In this document: positions 9,241-16,434 of the stretch, piece by piece
Numbering within the stretch: the first letter of the stretch is position 1
Layout of the letters: every line of letters begins with the position of its first letter
Source of the DNA: a virus
Direction: 5' to 3' (one strand)
Length of the DNA: 55,128 nt
IMG/VR virus record: IMGVR_UViG_3300037246_000495
Coordinates: 1 to 55,128 of that record
Notes under the pieces: model-generated
Databases searched by the model: none
Seen by the model: the letters and a program-made list of their open reading frames with translations, nothing else
Told to the model about the DNA's origin: nothing
Position numbers and translations under genes: made by a program

Positions 9241-9272
9241 GCCAACCCGATTAACTTCTGGTTGGCTTTTTT
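9241..9272 (+). terminator. Rho-independent terminator of the radical SAM/peptide unit
   Basis: Stem GCCAACC (9241-9247) with GGTTGGC (9260-9266), followed by TTTTTT (9267-9272). Confidence 0.85.
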
Positions 9273-9278
9273 ACTAAA

Positions 9279-9334
9279 CATGCTTTATAGCACCCGATTA
9301 TATTTGATTGTGAATGTTGGGGGTTGTAGATTTG
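9279..9334 (+). promoter_or_regulatory. Palindrome + N33 + -7 box
   Basis: CATGCTTTATAGCAC at 9279-9293, exactly 33 nt, then a perfect TAGATTTG at 9327-9334. TTTG about 20 nt before the box serves as -33. Start codon at 9353. Confidence 0.85.
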
Positions 9335-9352
9335 TTGTAAATAATTAACGAT

Positions 9353-9601
9353 ATGGGAAACTGGAGTAGAAATATTTATATAGGCAACTTAAACACATTA
9401 TTAATCAGAGAGATGTGTGGGGTTTTGAATACGAAAACAGATGGTGAGCGTCACATTCTAGAGCGGAGACTAATGCAAAATACCGAAATTGAGCTTATTA
9501 GTGCAAAACACAGGGTGTTCAGTAAAAGAATTGATGATAAATATGGTAGACATGATACGCATCCAGAATTTAAGAATGAATGCGATAAAATAGATTTGTA
9601 A
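9353..9601 (+). CDS. Small unknown protein
   Basis: 82 aa, soluble, charged, probably helical (HILERRLMQN). First gene behind the promoter at 9279-9334 and likely co-transcribed with the next three or four genes. No family recognised. Confidence 0.65.
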   Translation: MGNWSRNIYIGNLNTLLIREMCGVLNTKTDGERHILERRLMQNTEIELISAKHRVFSKRIDDKYGRHDTHPEFKNECDKIDL

Positions 9602-9620
9602 ATAATTAAAACTAAGAGAT

Positions 9621-9959
9621 ATGAAAGAAATTAACCTAGCTGCATTTGCAAAACTACACTGCATAGAGTCTTATGAGTTATTATGTTTTAGTAAATTTAT
9701 GAGTCATCATTTTGGAGTGATCGATTATAATAAATTAGAACGATGCTGTATTGAAAGCGCAACATCATTTGATAAGCTTTATGATTTATTCAGTAGAATA
9801 GGAAGGTCTGATTATGATATCACAGTGTCTTTCGATGGATTCATTAGATTTATCTGTGAGTGTAGTAATGTTGGAATGTCAACTGATGTGATATGTTATA
9901 ACATGCACTCAAGTGGATTAATAAAGCGCAAAAGAAACGAATTTTTAAAAACCATTTAA
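9621..9959 (+). CDS. Small unknown protein
   Basis: 112 aa, five cysteines, no membrane segment or known motif. It is 19 nt after the preceding gene and 1 nt before the next. A palindrome-like ATGTTATAACAT inside the gene (9893-9904) has no promoter behind it. Confidence 0.65.
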   Translation: MKEINLAAFAKLHCIESYELLCFSKFMSHHFGVIDYNKLERCCIESATSFDKLYDLFSRIGRSDYDITVSFDGFIRFICECSNVGMSTDVICYNMHSSGLIKRKRNEFLKTI

Positions 9960-9960
9960 C

Positions 9961-10671
9961 ATGAAAGCAACAAAACTAAGTAAAATTAAAAACGTATTCG
10001 GTGGATTATTTATAATCAGCTTAATATGGCTAATGATCGAATTATTCTCTGAAAGTTTTAATCCTATAGCGGCTTATGTGTGTATGGTGATGTTTATTAT
10101 TACTGCTTATACTGGATATAAACATGCTGAAATGGCTAGTAAAGATCCTGAGGGATTTATTAATGATACAACATCTGAACTACAAAAGAAGTATCCTGAG
10201 TATTGGAAAAAGTACGGACATTATTATAAATCCAAATGGATGATTATTCTTACGCTTGTCGGGTTGTCGGTTAATTGCAATGGGCAAACTACATTCGAAA
10301 AGGACTTTCAAGAGGCTGATAGTTTAATTAGTATGAAAGACAATGTGATTCGAGATATTATTAATCCAGTTAATATTAATAACGGAATAGAGCTGCCTTA
10401 CACATTAAGAATTTATAATCTTGATCTAGTAGACGATTTGAACATTACCGTTAATATGCTATTAGAATACAAGAAAGAGTGTTTTAATGATAGTACTTAT
10501 GTGGAATATTACAAAGCCCTTAAATCCCCTTCTGAGGTTTATGATTCGAAAACAGGAATCACAACAACTCTAGCGGTGTATATTGTGCCATCGTTAATTA
10601 AAGAATGGCAGCACAAAACCCCATCCTTCCCCGACTTCCTGGAATGGATTGAGAAACGCAAAACTAAATAA
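9961..10671 (+). CDS. Membrane-anchored protein with exported C-terminal domain
   Basis: 236 aa. Two transmembrane helices lie at about 15-55, then an amphipathic loop. A third hydrophobic segment at about 92-108 (WMIILTLVGLSVNCNGQ) looks like a signal peptide with an NGQ/CNG cleavage region in Bacteroidota style. The remaining 125 residues are soluble. It looks like an inner-membrane protein fused to a formerly separate secreted protein. No family recognised. Neighbours are also small membrane genes. Confidence 0.7.
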   Translation: MKATKLSKIKNVFGGLFIISLIWLMIELFSESFNPIAAYVCMVMFIITAYTGYKHAEMASKDPEGFINDTTSELQKKYPEYWKKYGHYYKSKWMIILTLVGLSVNCNGQTTFEKDFQEADSLISMKDNVIRDIINPVNINNGIELPYTLRIYNLDLVDDLNITVNMLLEYKKECFNDSTYVEYYKALKSPSEVYDSKTGITTTLAVYIVPSLIKEWQHKTPSFPDFLEWIEKRKTK

Positions 10672-10673
10672 TT

Positions 10674-10985
10674 ATGGGACTATTGCAAGATTTTCAAAAC
10701 TGCCAGACAGAATATGCAGCCTGGCTTTACGCGTCTGTATTCATATTAATGGGAATGTTTATAATGTTCTTGATTTATTTAGTGCTTGGATTAATAAAAA
10801 AGCCAAGTAATGAAATTAAGAACCCAATAAGTGAGGAGTTGATTAAAAAGGTTGCCAACTACAATGATGAGACTTGTCTTATCGATAAAAACGATATTAT
10901 AGAGATACCCAATACAAAAAGGATGTATTTCACTAGACCAGATCCTTATCAATTCTGTGTTAAATTACCAACTAAATACCCGTGA
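10674..10985 (+). CDS. Single-pass membrane protein
   Basis: 103 aa with one strong transmembrane segment at about 18-42 (FILMGMFIMFLIYLVLGLI), then a basic, soluble tail. Two nt after the previous stop. Could be involved in lysis or exclusion, but nothing identifies it. Confidence 0.68.
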   Translation: MGLLQDFQNCQTEYAAWLYASVFILMGMFIMFLIYLVLGLIKKPSNEIKNPISEELIKKVANYNDETCLIDKNDIIEIPNTKRMYFTRPDPYQFCVKLPTKYP

Positions 10986-10995
10986 TTTAATAAAA

Positions 10996-11051
10996 CATGC
11001 TACACAGCATATAATTAAACTTGTGGTTGTAATGTCGATACTATAATTTTG
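10996..11051 (+). promoter_or_regulatory. Palindrome + N33 + -7 box
   Basis: CATGCTACACAGCAT at 10996-11010, exactly 33 nt, then TAATTTTG at 11044-11051. AAACTTG about 20 nt earlier is the -33 element. Drives the gene at 11080. Confidence 0.85.
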
Positions 11052-11079
11052 GTGTTATAATCACAAATAAATAAAAACT

Positions 11080-11238
11080 ATGGAGCCAAAAGTACTTTTA
11101 GTAATTGCATTACTCACATTTGCCATAATCCTATTGGGTGTTTGGATTTACATTCTCAATAATGAGCTGGACGACATTAGCAATAGACTGGAGTCGTTAG
11201 AGGACGAATTAAATAATATTAATCCTAAATTGTCATGA
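11080..11238 (+). CDS. 52-aa membrane protein with coiled-coil tail
   Basis: The N-terminal half is one transmembrane helix (VLLVIALLTFAIILLGVW). The second half is an acidic heptad coiled coil (ELDDISNRLESLEDELNN). The layout resembles small inner-membrane spanins or Rz-like subunits, but the lysozyme is far away, so this is only a shape match. The stop overlaps the next start as ATGA, which couples it to the signal-peptide protein at 11235. Confidence 0.68.
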   Translation: MEPKVLLVIALLTFAIILLGVWIYILNNELDDISNRLESLEDELNNINPKLS

Positions 11239-11675
11239 AAAACTTAATAACATTAATTATCGCATTACTCCCAATCATTGGGAATGGTCAGAAGCTTATA
11301 GAAGTCTCATTAAACAATGAGGACAAAGCAATAGGGCTAAACTATATCGATGCAGGTAATCACTTTATTATCGGTGCTGAGAGTGGCTTATTTAAGTATG
11401 GGTATGCCAAGGTGGAGCATCAGAAATACAAGATAGGTTATTCTTTGATGTTCGGTGAGATGTTGGATGGATATAACACCTTAATATTAACCGCATCACC
11501 TTGCTATAATAAGTACAACGTGATTTATAATGATGATCATATAAAACGTATGCCTAAATGGTCGTTTGAGATATCAGCACGGACTAATTTAACTGATCGT
11601 ATTTATATGGGTATTCAATGTGACATTATACGCTGCACGGGAGGATTTAACTTGGGATTTTTAATATTTAAATAA
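11235..11675 (+). CDS. Secreted, putative outer-membrane beta-barrel protein
   Basis: 146 aa. A signal peptide, MKNLITLIIALLPIIGNGQ, has a GNGQ cleavage region. The mature part is mostly alternating polar/hydrophobic strands with Gly/Tyr girdles (GLFKYGYAKVEHQKYKIGYS) and ends in a short aromatic strand (GFNLGFLIFK), as in small outer-membrane barrels. Phage barrels such as Lom change the host surface. Whether this one blocks superinfection is inference. Translation is coupled to the coiled-coil membrane protein upstream. Confidence 0.65.
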   Translation: MKNLITLIIALLPIIGNGQKLIEVSLNNEDKAIGLNYIDAGNHFIIGAESGLFKYGYAKVEHQKYKIGYSLMFGEMLDGYNTLILTASPCYNKYNVIYNDDHIKRMPKWSFEISARTNLTDRIYMGIQCDIIRCTGGFNLGFLIFK

Positions 11676-11676
11676 A

Positions 11677-11916
11677 ATGGAGAAATCAGAAAATAATTAT
11701 TTTACGTTCGGTGGGAAGAAAAATAATGAACGTATAGTTTATTATAAAGACCTGCCAAAAGAAATTAATAGCAATCTAGATGCATCTATAAAAGTAAGGT
11801 GTGTGCATCTTGGATCATCGTTTGCAATAGCTGCCTTGAAAGGAGGTTATGATCCTGAGAAGGTGTCTTTGAATATACTAGTATCTAAAGGGCTATTAAA
11901 AGATTCTCATCTTTAG
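11677..11916 (+). CDS. Small unknown protein
   Basis: 79 aa, soluble, charged; one nt after the previous stop, so part of the same transcript. No motif recognised. Confidence 0.62.
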   Translation: MEKSENNYFTFGGKKNNERIVYYKDLPKEINSNLDASIKVRCVHLGSSFAIAALKGGYDPEKVSLNILVSKGLLKDSHL

Positions 11917-11975
11917 CATCTTTTAAGGCTGATTTTATTAAAAAGAAAGAGTAATTAATTTAAAATATTGAGATT

Positions 11976-12251
11976 ATGGATTGGAAATTTGCAAAACTAT
12001 TTGATTTAGAAGAATTAGAAACACAAGTAATTGTATATAAGGATTCGGACAGTGAAGATAAGGACGTTATCGTTGTCGTATTGCATTTTGATGGAGACTC
12101 GAGCTGTAAACTAACTTTAGGATATGAAGGTGATGTTACTGAAAGAGATAAGCAATTCGATTTATTCGACAAAGATAAAGCTGATAACATCTACAAAACG
12201 ACATATAACACATTTTATGGGCATGATGATGATTCTGATTTTCCGAATTAA
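11976..12251 (+). CDS. Small acidic protein
   Basis: 91 aa, very acidic (SDSEDKDV, ERDKQFDLFDKDKAD, GHDDDSDF). Very acidic small phage proteins often mimic DNA or bind host proteins, but no homology supports that here. Last gene of the first plus cassette, 20 nt before a bidirectional terminator. Confidence 0.65.
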   Translation: MDWKFAKLFDLEELETQVIVYKDSDSEDKDVIVVVLHFDGDSSCKLTLGYEGDVTERDKQFDLFDKDKADNIYKTTYNTFYGHDDDSDFPN

Positions 12252-12270
12252 AGTTTTAAATACAAACAAA

Positions 12271-12297
12271 AGCCTCCACAATCGGAGGCTTTTTTAT
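12271..12297. terminator. Terminator between convergent genes
   Basis: AGCCTCC (12271-12277) pairs with GGAGGCT (12284-12290), loop ACAATC, followed by TTTTT. It ends the plus cassette. The AAACAAA on the other side makes it at least partly active for the minus gene ending at 12294. Confidence 0.85.
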
Positions 12298-12740
12298 TTG
12301 AATATTTTGGCTACTATCACTTTCCCATAATCCTCATCATTTTTGTTTCTAAATCTCTTTGTACTTTTACGAGTCAATCCCCATATGTCACCATATTGCG
12401 TGATAGATGGATATGTCGCAAGAATGCTCTTATTAAACATCTGCCAAGTTCCACCAACCTTATCAAATATAATATCATCGTGCAAGCCGCCTTTTTTAAC
12501 GATCTTAAGGTCTGGAGTTCCAAACCCAGGTAATGTATTCAATCTATTTTTGAATCCAGCATATGAGAAAGATGCATACTCTTGGGTTATCTTATTACCA
12601 GTTAAATTAAGTCCATCGGTTAACTGTTGCTGATTTAATAAAATAGCAAAAGAGGCATTCTTCTTAATAACTATCTCAGCCTCTTTCTCAGCGTCGAATT
12701 TCTGTAATTTACTTAGTAATTCATGAATCGTTATTGCCAT
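12294..12740 (-). CDS. Phage morphogenesis-type protein, minus strand within the plus island
   Basis: 148 aa, soluble. The QQLTDGLNLTGNKI, KNRLNTLPGFGTPDL and WGLTRKSTKRFRN stretches remind me of a Bacteroidota-phage protein found among connector and tail genes. I cannot name it with certainty. It has the strand of the structural genes and lies between two plus-strand cassettes, which suggests it belongs to the structural operon that the cassettes interrupt. Confidence 0.68.
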   Translation of the reverse strand: MAITIHELLSKLQKFDAEKEAEIVIKKNASFAILLNQQQLTDGLNLTGNKITQEYASFSYAGFKNRLNTLPGFGTPDLKIVKKGGLHDDIIFDKVGGTWQMFNKSILATYPSITQYGDIWGLTRKSTKRFRNKNDEDYGKVIVAKIFK

Positions 12741-12873
12741 CTGGCTTATAATTTAAATCTTTATTAAACTTATTAACTTCATCGCAAGCCTTTATATACG
12801 CATTTAAATGATAACTCATTAATTTAACAGCTTTGATGTGTTCATCTGATATTGGACACTCTACTTTTGCCAT
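12721..12873 (-). CDS. 50-aa unknown protein
   Basis: ATG at 12871-12873, stop TGA at 12721-12723. It overlaps the start of the next gene by 20 nt. Helical, no motif (MAKVECPISDEHIKAV start). A TACCTTTA -7-like box lies about 20 nt upstream, inside the T-tract side of the hairpin at 12903-12935. Confidence 0.6.
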   Translation of the reverse strand: MAKVECPISDEHIKAVKLMSYHLNAYIKACDEVNKFNKDLNYKPDGNNDS

Positions 12874-12902
12874 GGTGTATATTTTAGTTGATGTAAAGGT
12901 AC

Positions 12903-12935
12903 AAAAAAAACCAACCTTAATAAAGATTGGTTTTT
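12903..12935. terminator. Terminator of a short minus-strand RNA
   Basis: CCAAcCTT / AAGaTTGG stem (12911-12918 with 12923-12930, one mismatch) with eight A on the left, which is a T-run for minus transcripts, and five T on the right. It works on paper in both directions. Confidence 0.7.
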
Positions 12936-13016
12936 ATACGTTAAATTAAGCATCAGTCCCCATAAATAAATCCTCCTGATTAGTTTTAGTGCAAAACGCG
13001 TGTCTTAATGACTTAG
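12903..13016 (-). ncRNA. Candidate short RNA (about 110 nt) with a five-codon ORF
   Basis: A promoter (TATCTTTG at 13022-13029, TTG 20 nt upstream within the palindrome) and the terminator at 12903-12935 bound a transcript with no normal gene. Inside, AGGAGG (12972-12977) stands 8 nt before ATG GGG ACT GAT GCT TAA (12946-12963). That is a good ribosome site serving a five-codon ORF. It could be a regulatory RNA, a leader peptide or a decoy. The RNA is inferred from signals only. Confidence 0.5.
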
Positions 13017-13021
13017 TACTT

Positions 13022-13067
13022 CAAAGATAATCCAACTATTCCGATTCTACAACATGTTAAAGAACAC
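13022..13067 (-). promoter_or_regulatory. Minus-strand promoter overlapping the palindrome (24-nt spacing)
   Basis: TATCTTTG (13022-13029) lies 24 nt from the AACAT edge of the palindrome at 13053-13067. A TTG at 13050-13052 in the palindrome flank is 20 nt from the box and serves as -33. The same site drives the plus strand with 33-nt spacing. Confidence 0.65.
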
Positions 13068-13108
13068 ACTCTTTTATTTTATCGTGTTATTGTTATTGAG
13101 TAGATTTG
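13053..13108 (+). promoter_or_regulatory. Palindrome + N33 + -7 box, promoter of the second plus cassette
   Basis: CATGTTAAAGAACAC at 13053-13067, exactly 33 nt, then a perfect TAGATTTG at 13101-13108. First start codon at 13134. Confidence 0.85.
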
Positions 13109-13133
13109 ATATTATTAACTAATAAATAATACT

Positions 13134-13349
13134 ATGAAAGAGAATATTATTTTAATATTTAAATCGCTTTTCGTTATATATTTTTTCATTAATGGAATCA
13201 TTGGACTGGCTAAAATATGCGAATTAATACTTAACGATAAATCCATATGCATATTATGGAGACATGTTTTATTTGCAAACATATTCATCACCGCATGTAT
13301 GGTATTTCTTGTAATGTTTATAGCTACTATCGAATATTTTAATTTATAA
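13134..13349 (+). CDS. Two-pass membrane protein
   Basis: 71 aa with two transmembrane helices at about 4-26 and 43-66, almost no loops. First gene of the second plus cassette. Function unknown; the gene content around it (several small membrane proteins) suggests envelope-directed functions. Confidence 0.68.
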   Translation: MKENIILIFKSLFVIYFFINGIIGLAKICELILNDKSICILWRHVLFANIFITACMVFLVMFIATIEYFNL

Positions 13350-13351
13350 TC

Positions 13352-13579
13352 ATGAAACTTAAACAATTCTACGAAACCACAGAGCAGAGAGTTCCTTTCA
13401 ATGAATTATCTGTTGAGAGTTTGGATATATTGGAGCAATCAGACGCTTATAAGAGTTATTGTAAGGCATTAAAACGATTAGATGCATTCTTATATGTGGA
13501 AAGTATTGTATTGTCTCTAATCGGGACTTTAGCGATAGGTATTTTATTATTAAACGAATTATTAAAAAATTGGCAATGA
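13352..13579 (+). CDS. Tail-anchored membrane protein
   Basis: 75 aa. The first 45 residues are soluble and acidic, then one transmembrane helix at about 48-70 (VESIVLSLIGTLAIGILLL). The stop overlaps the next start as ATGA. No family recognised. Confidence 0.68.
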   Translation: MKLKQFYETTEQRVPFNELSVESLDILEQSDAYKSYCKALKRLDAFLYVESIVLSLIGTLAIGILLLNELLKNWQ

Positions 13580-14007
13580 AAGATAAGACATTAAGCATGA
13601 TAGTATGCTCATTACTCGTATTAGTGGTTGTGTTGTGGATGACTCAAGCATATTTAACGTTAACGATGAATGCTGATGATCACAAGAATTACGAAGGAAG
13701 TTTAAACGAAACTATAAATCGTGGTGATTTAGTAAAAGCCCTTGATAGTCTTGAGATTATAGGATATGAATGCATCGATATGTCAGGTAGTAGTATTAAT
13801 AATATTATTAGTCCTGATTCCATTAACGATAGTTCATCCCAAAACAATACTATTCACATAAAAGGATTTATTCAATGTAATACTAGTGGGTTTAATGTTA
13901 GTGACATTGTGTATTTTGATGATAACGATTCATTACGGTTGGCAGGTGCTCATGATTGGGAGTTGATGGATACCGTATTTAAAGGTGTTATAATTGAAAT
14001 TAAGTGA
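13576..14007 (+). CDS. N-terminally anchored exported protein
   Basis: 143 aa from ATG 13576, which overlaps the previous stop (a TTG two codons upstream is less likely). One transmembrane helix at about 6-28, then a Ser/Asn/Asp-rich domain of about 110 residues ending in beta strands. Likely in the inner membrane with a periplasmic domain. Function unknown. Confidence 0.68.
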   Translation: MKDKTLSMIVCSLLVLVVVLWMTQAYLTLTMNADDHKNYEGSLNETINRGDLVKALDSLEIIGYECIDMSGSSINNIISPDSINDSSSQNNTIHIKGFIQCNTSGFNVSDIVYFDDNDSLRLAGAHDWELMDTVFKGVIIEIK

Positions 14008-14371
14008 ATTGTATTTTATCATTAAACGAGGCTTTAAAACAGATGTAATGGAACTTAAAAAATACATACATAGGCGATTTCCTAAAAACTCAGAGTTGAT
14101 AATCAAATCATTTGATAATCAAGACCTTGTCAAGCTTAAGAATAAGGCATATAAGGTTGGGACTTTGCTTAAATCAAGTGGTCAGAATAAAGCTGGTGAT
14201 TTGGTTATATATCACAGGACAAAAGAATATGACGAGTATTATAATGGTCTTTATTATGAGAGTCCAACGTGGACGGGTGGATTTGAGTATTACTACTACT
14301 TTCCAAAAGAAAGTTGCATGATATATCAATCATCATATCAATTACTAGTAAAGCCACTCGTAGAGGTTTAA
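13994..14371 (+). CDS. Unknown basic protein
   Basis: 125 aa if it starts at TTG 13994, which overlaps the previous gene by 14 nt. The first ATG is at 14048 (107 aa, MELKKYIHRRF). I keep the longer frame because it stays codon-like, but the ATG start is equally possible. Soluble, Tyr-rich, no motif. Confidence 0.6.
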   Translation: MKLSELYFIIKRGFKTDVMELKKYIHRRFPKNSELIIKSFDNQDLVKLKNKAYKVGTLLKSSGQNKAGDLVIYHRTKEYDEYYNGLYYESPTWTGGFEYYYYFPKESCMIYQSSYQLLVKPLVEV

Positions 14372-14416
14372 TTAAATAAACACCAATTAATTTAAATAAG
14401 AACTAAACTAATTAAA

Positions 14417-14695
14417 ATGAAAAAGATATTCCTATTCCCGATCTTGATAGTATGGTATTTAATCAGTAAAACATGGATTGGTAATATATCGATCTTTGTA
14501 TCATTCCCATTATTAATTGTATTGCATTTTGATTCTGAGACTCGAATGGGAATAACAGATTTAGAGGGCTTAATATTAGCCTTTATTCTTATATTTGCAT
14601 CACTAATAGCCTTGGTGTTGTTGTTTTTATTAAATAATTACTTGTATAAAATAATGAGTAAAACTTACACGGGCTTGCAAAAACACTTAAATTAA
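14417..14695 (+). CDS. Multi-pass membrane protein
   Basis: 92 aa with hydrophobic helices at about 3-35 and 50-78 and short loops. Small membrane protein in the second plus cassette. Family unknown; a holin is conceivable but the lysozyme is elsewhere. Confidence 0.67.
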   Translation: MKKIFLFPILIVWYLISKTWIGNISIFVSFPLLIVLHFDSETRMGITDLEGLILAFILIFASLIALVLLFLLNNYLYKIMSKTYTGLQKHLN

Positions 14696-14701
14696 ACCAA
14701 A

Positions 14702-15352
14702 ATGAAAGAAATTAAAATTACAGATCCGATTAAAATAATTTCTCAAGTAGATTGTAATGTGACTACGACCGTAGAGGATGGGGTTAGAATTACGTTGTTT
14801 GAGCCGAAGGGTGCCGATATTATCCTTGATGTTGCCAAATGGTATATTGATAATCAAAATCACGTATGGCTTATAATGAAGTCGTATGCAAATATGGTTG
14901 ATTGTGTTGGATTTTACAAAGGCAAATGGAAGAATAAATTTCACATATCAGGTCTTTATAGTATGGAATTAGCCAACATGAAAATAGTTGAAAGTATCTT
15001 AATCGAAGAGGCTAAGAATAAAGGATGGGAAACCACACAAGTTGAATACAATATAAACAACAATCAATTATGGTTGCTGACTAAGGGTGGTGATACTATT
15101 TTTAACGGTAAAACTGGTGAGTGGTCCGAGATTATAGACGAAAAGAAACCTCTCTATACGAATCTATTTGAAAAACATTCATTCTGTAAAGGCGACGAAA
15201 TATGGAGGGTTCGATTCCATGATCTACAGCCGATTTTATGCAATCCTTCTACGTCAGATTATAATGAAAACTCATCGTACTCTGAAGTGTTAAGTAGTTC
15301 TAAAGCTTGCTTAGATTGGATATATGCCAACATAGGACGATGTAGAAATTAA
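14702..15352 (+). CDS. Unknown soluble protein, last gene of the second plus cassette
   Basis: 216 aa, mixed alpha/beta with many Trp residues (NHVWLIMKSY, NNQLWLLTKGG, GEWSEI), giving the look of short beta repeats. No signal peptide or membrane segment. It ends one nt before a strong bidirectional terminator. No family recognised. Confidence 0.7.
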   Translation: MKEIKITDPIKIISQVDCNVTTTVEDGVRITLFEPKGADIILDVAKWYIDNQNHVWLIMKSYANMVDCVGFYKGKWKNKFHISGLYSMELANMKIVESILIEEAKNKGWETTQVEYNINNNQLWLLTKGGDTIFNGKTGEWSEIIDEKKPLYTNLFEKHSFCKGDEIWRVRFHDLQPILCNPSTSDYNENSSYSEVLSSSKACLDWIYANIGRCRN

Positions 15353-15392
15353 AACAAAAACCCGATACTCATTAGAATATCGGGTTTTTTTT
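15353..15392. terminator. Bidirectional terminator between the plus cassette and the tail-tube operon
   Basis: CCCGATA (15361-15367) pairs with TATCGGG (15378-15384). T-runs follow on the right (15385-15392), and A-rich sequence lies on the left (15353-15360) for the opposite strand. It separates genes ending at 15352 and 15394. Confidence 0.9.
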
Positions 15393-15393
15393 A

Positions 15394-15558
15394 TTACTCT
15401 TTAGGAGCTTTCTTTTTAGGTGGTTCAATACCTATTTTCTTAGCTTCTTTATCAAAGTCTGACACTGGACATTTCAACCCGTGGGCTTCATTCCATTTCT
15501 TCAGCTTCCCATATCCCAGACTTTTAAATGCCAATGGGAAACCTCCAAACTTAGCCAT
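15394..15558 (-). CDS. 54-aa basic protein after the tail tube
   Basis: ATG 15556-15558 overlaps the tail-tube stop (TAATG); stop TAA at 15394-15396. Starts MAKFGGFPLAFKSLGYGKLK and ends in a Lys/Pro tail. Small genes in this place in Bacteroidota phages sit between tail tube and tape measure. No function assigned. Confidence 0.68.
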   Translation of the reverse strand: MAKFGGFPLAFKSLGYGKLKKWNEAHGLKCPVSDFDKEAKKIGIEPPKKKAPKE

Positions 15559-16430
15559 TATACAGTAAGACTTACATTACCAGAAACGAACCCAACTGGA
15601 GAACCTTTCTTAACTCTGAAAACAACATTGTCACCAGCTGCCAAATCTACAGGACCATCCTTCTGAATTGTCAAGGTGTAAACTCCAAGACTAACCTCAA
15701 CCGCTACAATTGTAGGACTTGTGACGTTACTTGAAACAACTTCGAAATCGGCAGTAACTAAACCAAGTTCAGCACCAGCACATCGAGCGTTAACTTGAAC
15801 ATTGACATCACCAGCGGCATAAACTCCAGCTAAAGACATGTTTAATCCAAAAGGAGTCGCTTCGACCAATTCAAGACCTGGATTCCAGTCTGGAGTACCA
15901 ACAACAGCATTCTCGAACTCGTCATAAGAAACGTGATTTACATAGATAGTCACATTCTTATCTATATCAGACTTTTGTGGAATACCTTTGGTTAGTGCTG
16001 TAATTTCGGCCTTAAAACCCTTCTTGATTCCACTAGACAGCTGATAAGCGTATATATCACCATCTTTAGTAATATATCTTACTCGATACGTTCCACCCTT
16101 AAGAGTCTTCAGTAACGCTTGCTGATCACAGAAAGACATATCAGCAAATACAGTACCGTTTGGGATAGGTCTGTTGGTGATGATATTTCTTGTGTTATCA
16201 AGAGTTAAGACCGCTGGGTCCGCCGTTCCTGTTTCGTAGTCTGCAATCTTGAAGATGTACGATAATAATGTTTCATTCACGAAAGCCTTATTCGTTGCCT
16301 GATTAATAAAATCAGCATCATCCGAAAACGATACAGATAAATCATCGACAATTAAGTATTCCGCTTTGCCTATTTTCTTTAAACACTCAACCGCTCCGGC
16401 TGGCATTACTGATGCACAAAATTCACTCAT
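15558..16430 (-). CDS. Major tail (tube) protein candidate
   Basis: 290 aa. Residues 1-200 have no motif I can name. The last 85 residues (ARCAGAEL to GNVSLTV) look like an Ig-like beta domain, often fused to tail-tube proteins for host-surface contact. The order capsid, connectors, this gene, then tape measure fits the major tail protein. No other gene in the cluster has the right size and place. Confidence 0.7.
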   Translation of the reverse strand: MSEFCASVMPAGAVECLKKIGKAEYLIVDDLSVSFSDDADFINQATNKAFVNETLLSYIFKIADYETGTADPAVLTLDNTRNIITNRPIPNGTVFADMSFCDQQALLKTLKGGTYRVRYITKDGDIYAYQLSSGIKKGFKAEITALTKGIPQKSDIDKNVTIYVNHVSYDEFENAVVGTPDWNPGLELVEATPFGLNMSLAGVYAAGDVNVQVNARCAGAELGLVTADFEVVSSNVTSPTIVAVEVSLGVYTLTIQKDGPVDLAAGDNVVFRVKKGSPVGFVSGNVSLTV

Positions 16431-16434
16431 ATTT

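Noticed and set aside
9893-9904. Perfect palindrome ATGTTATAACAT inside the 9621-9959 gene
   Set aside because: No TAnnTTTG box at about 33 nt on either strand and the core is two bases shorter than the regulon sites.
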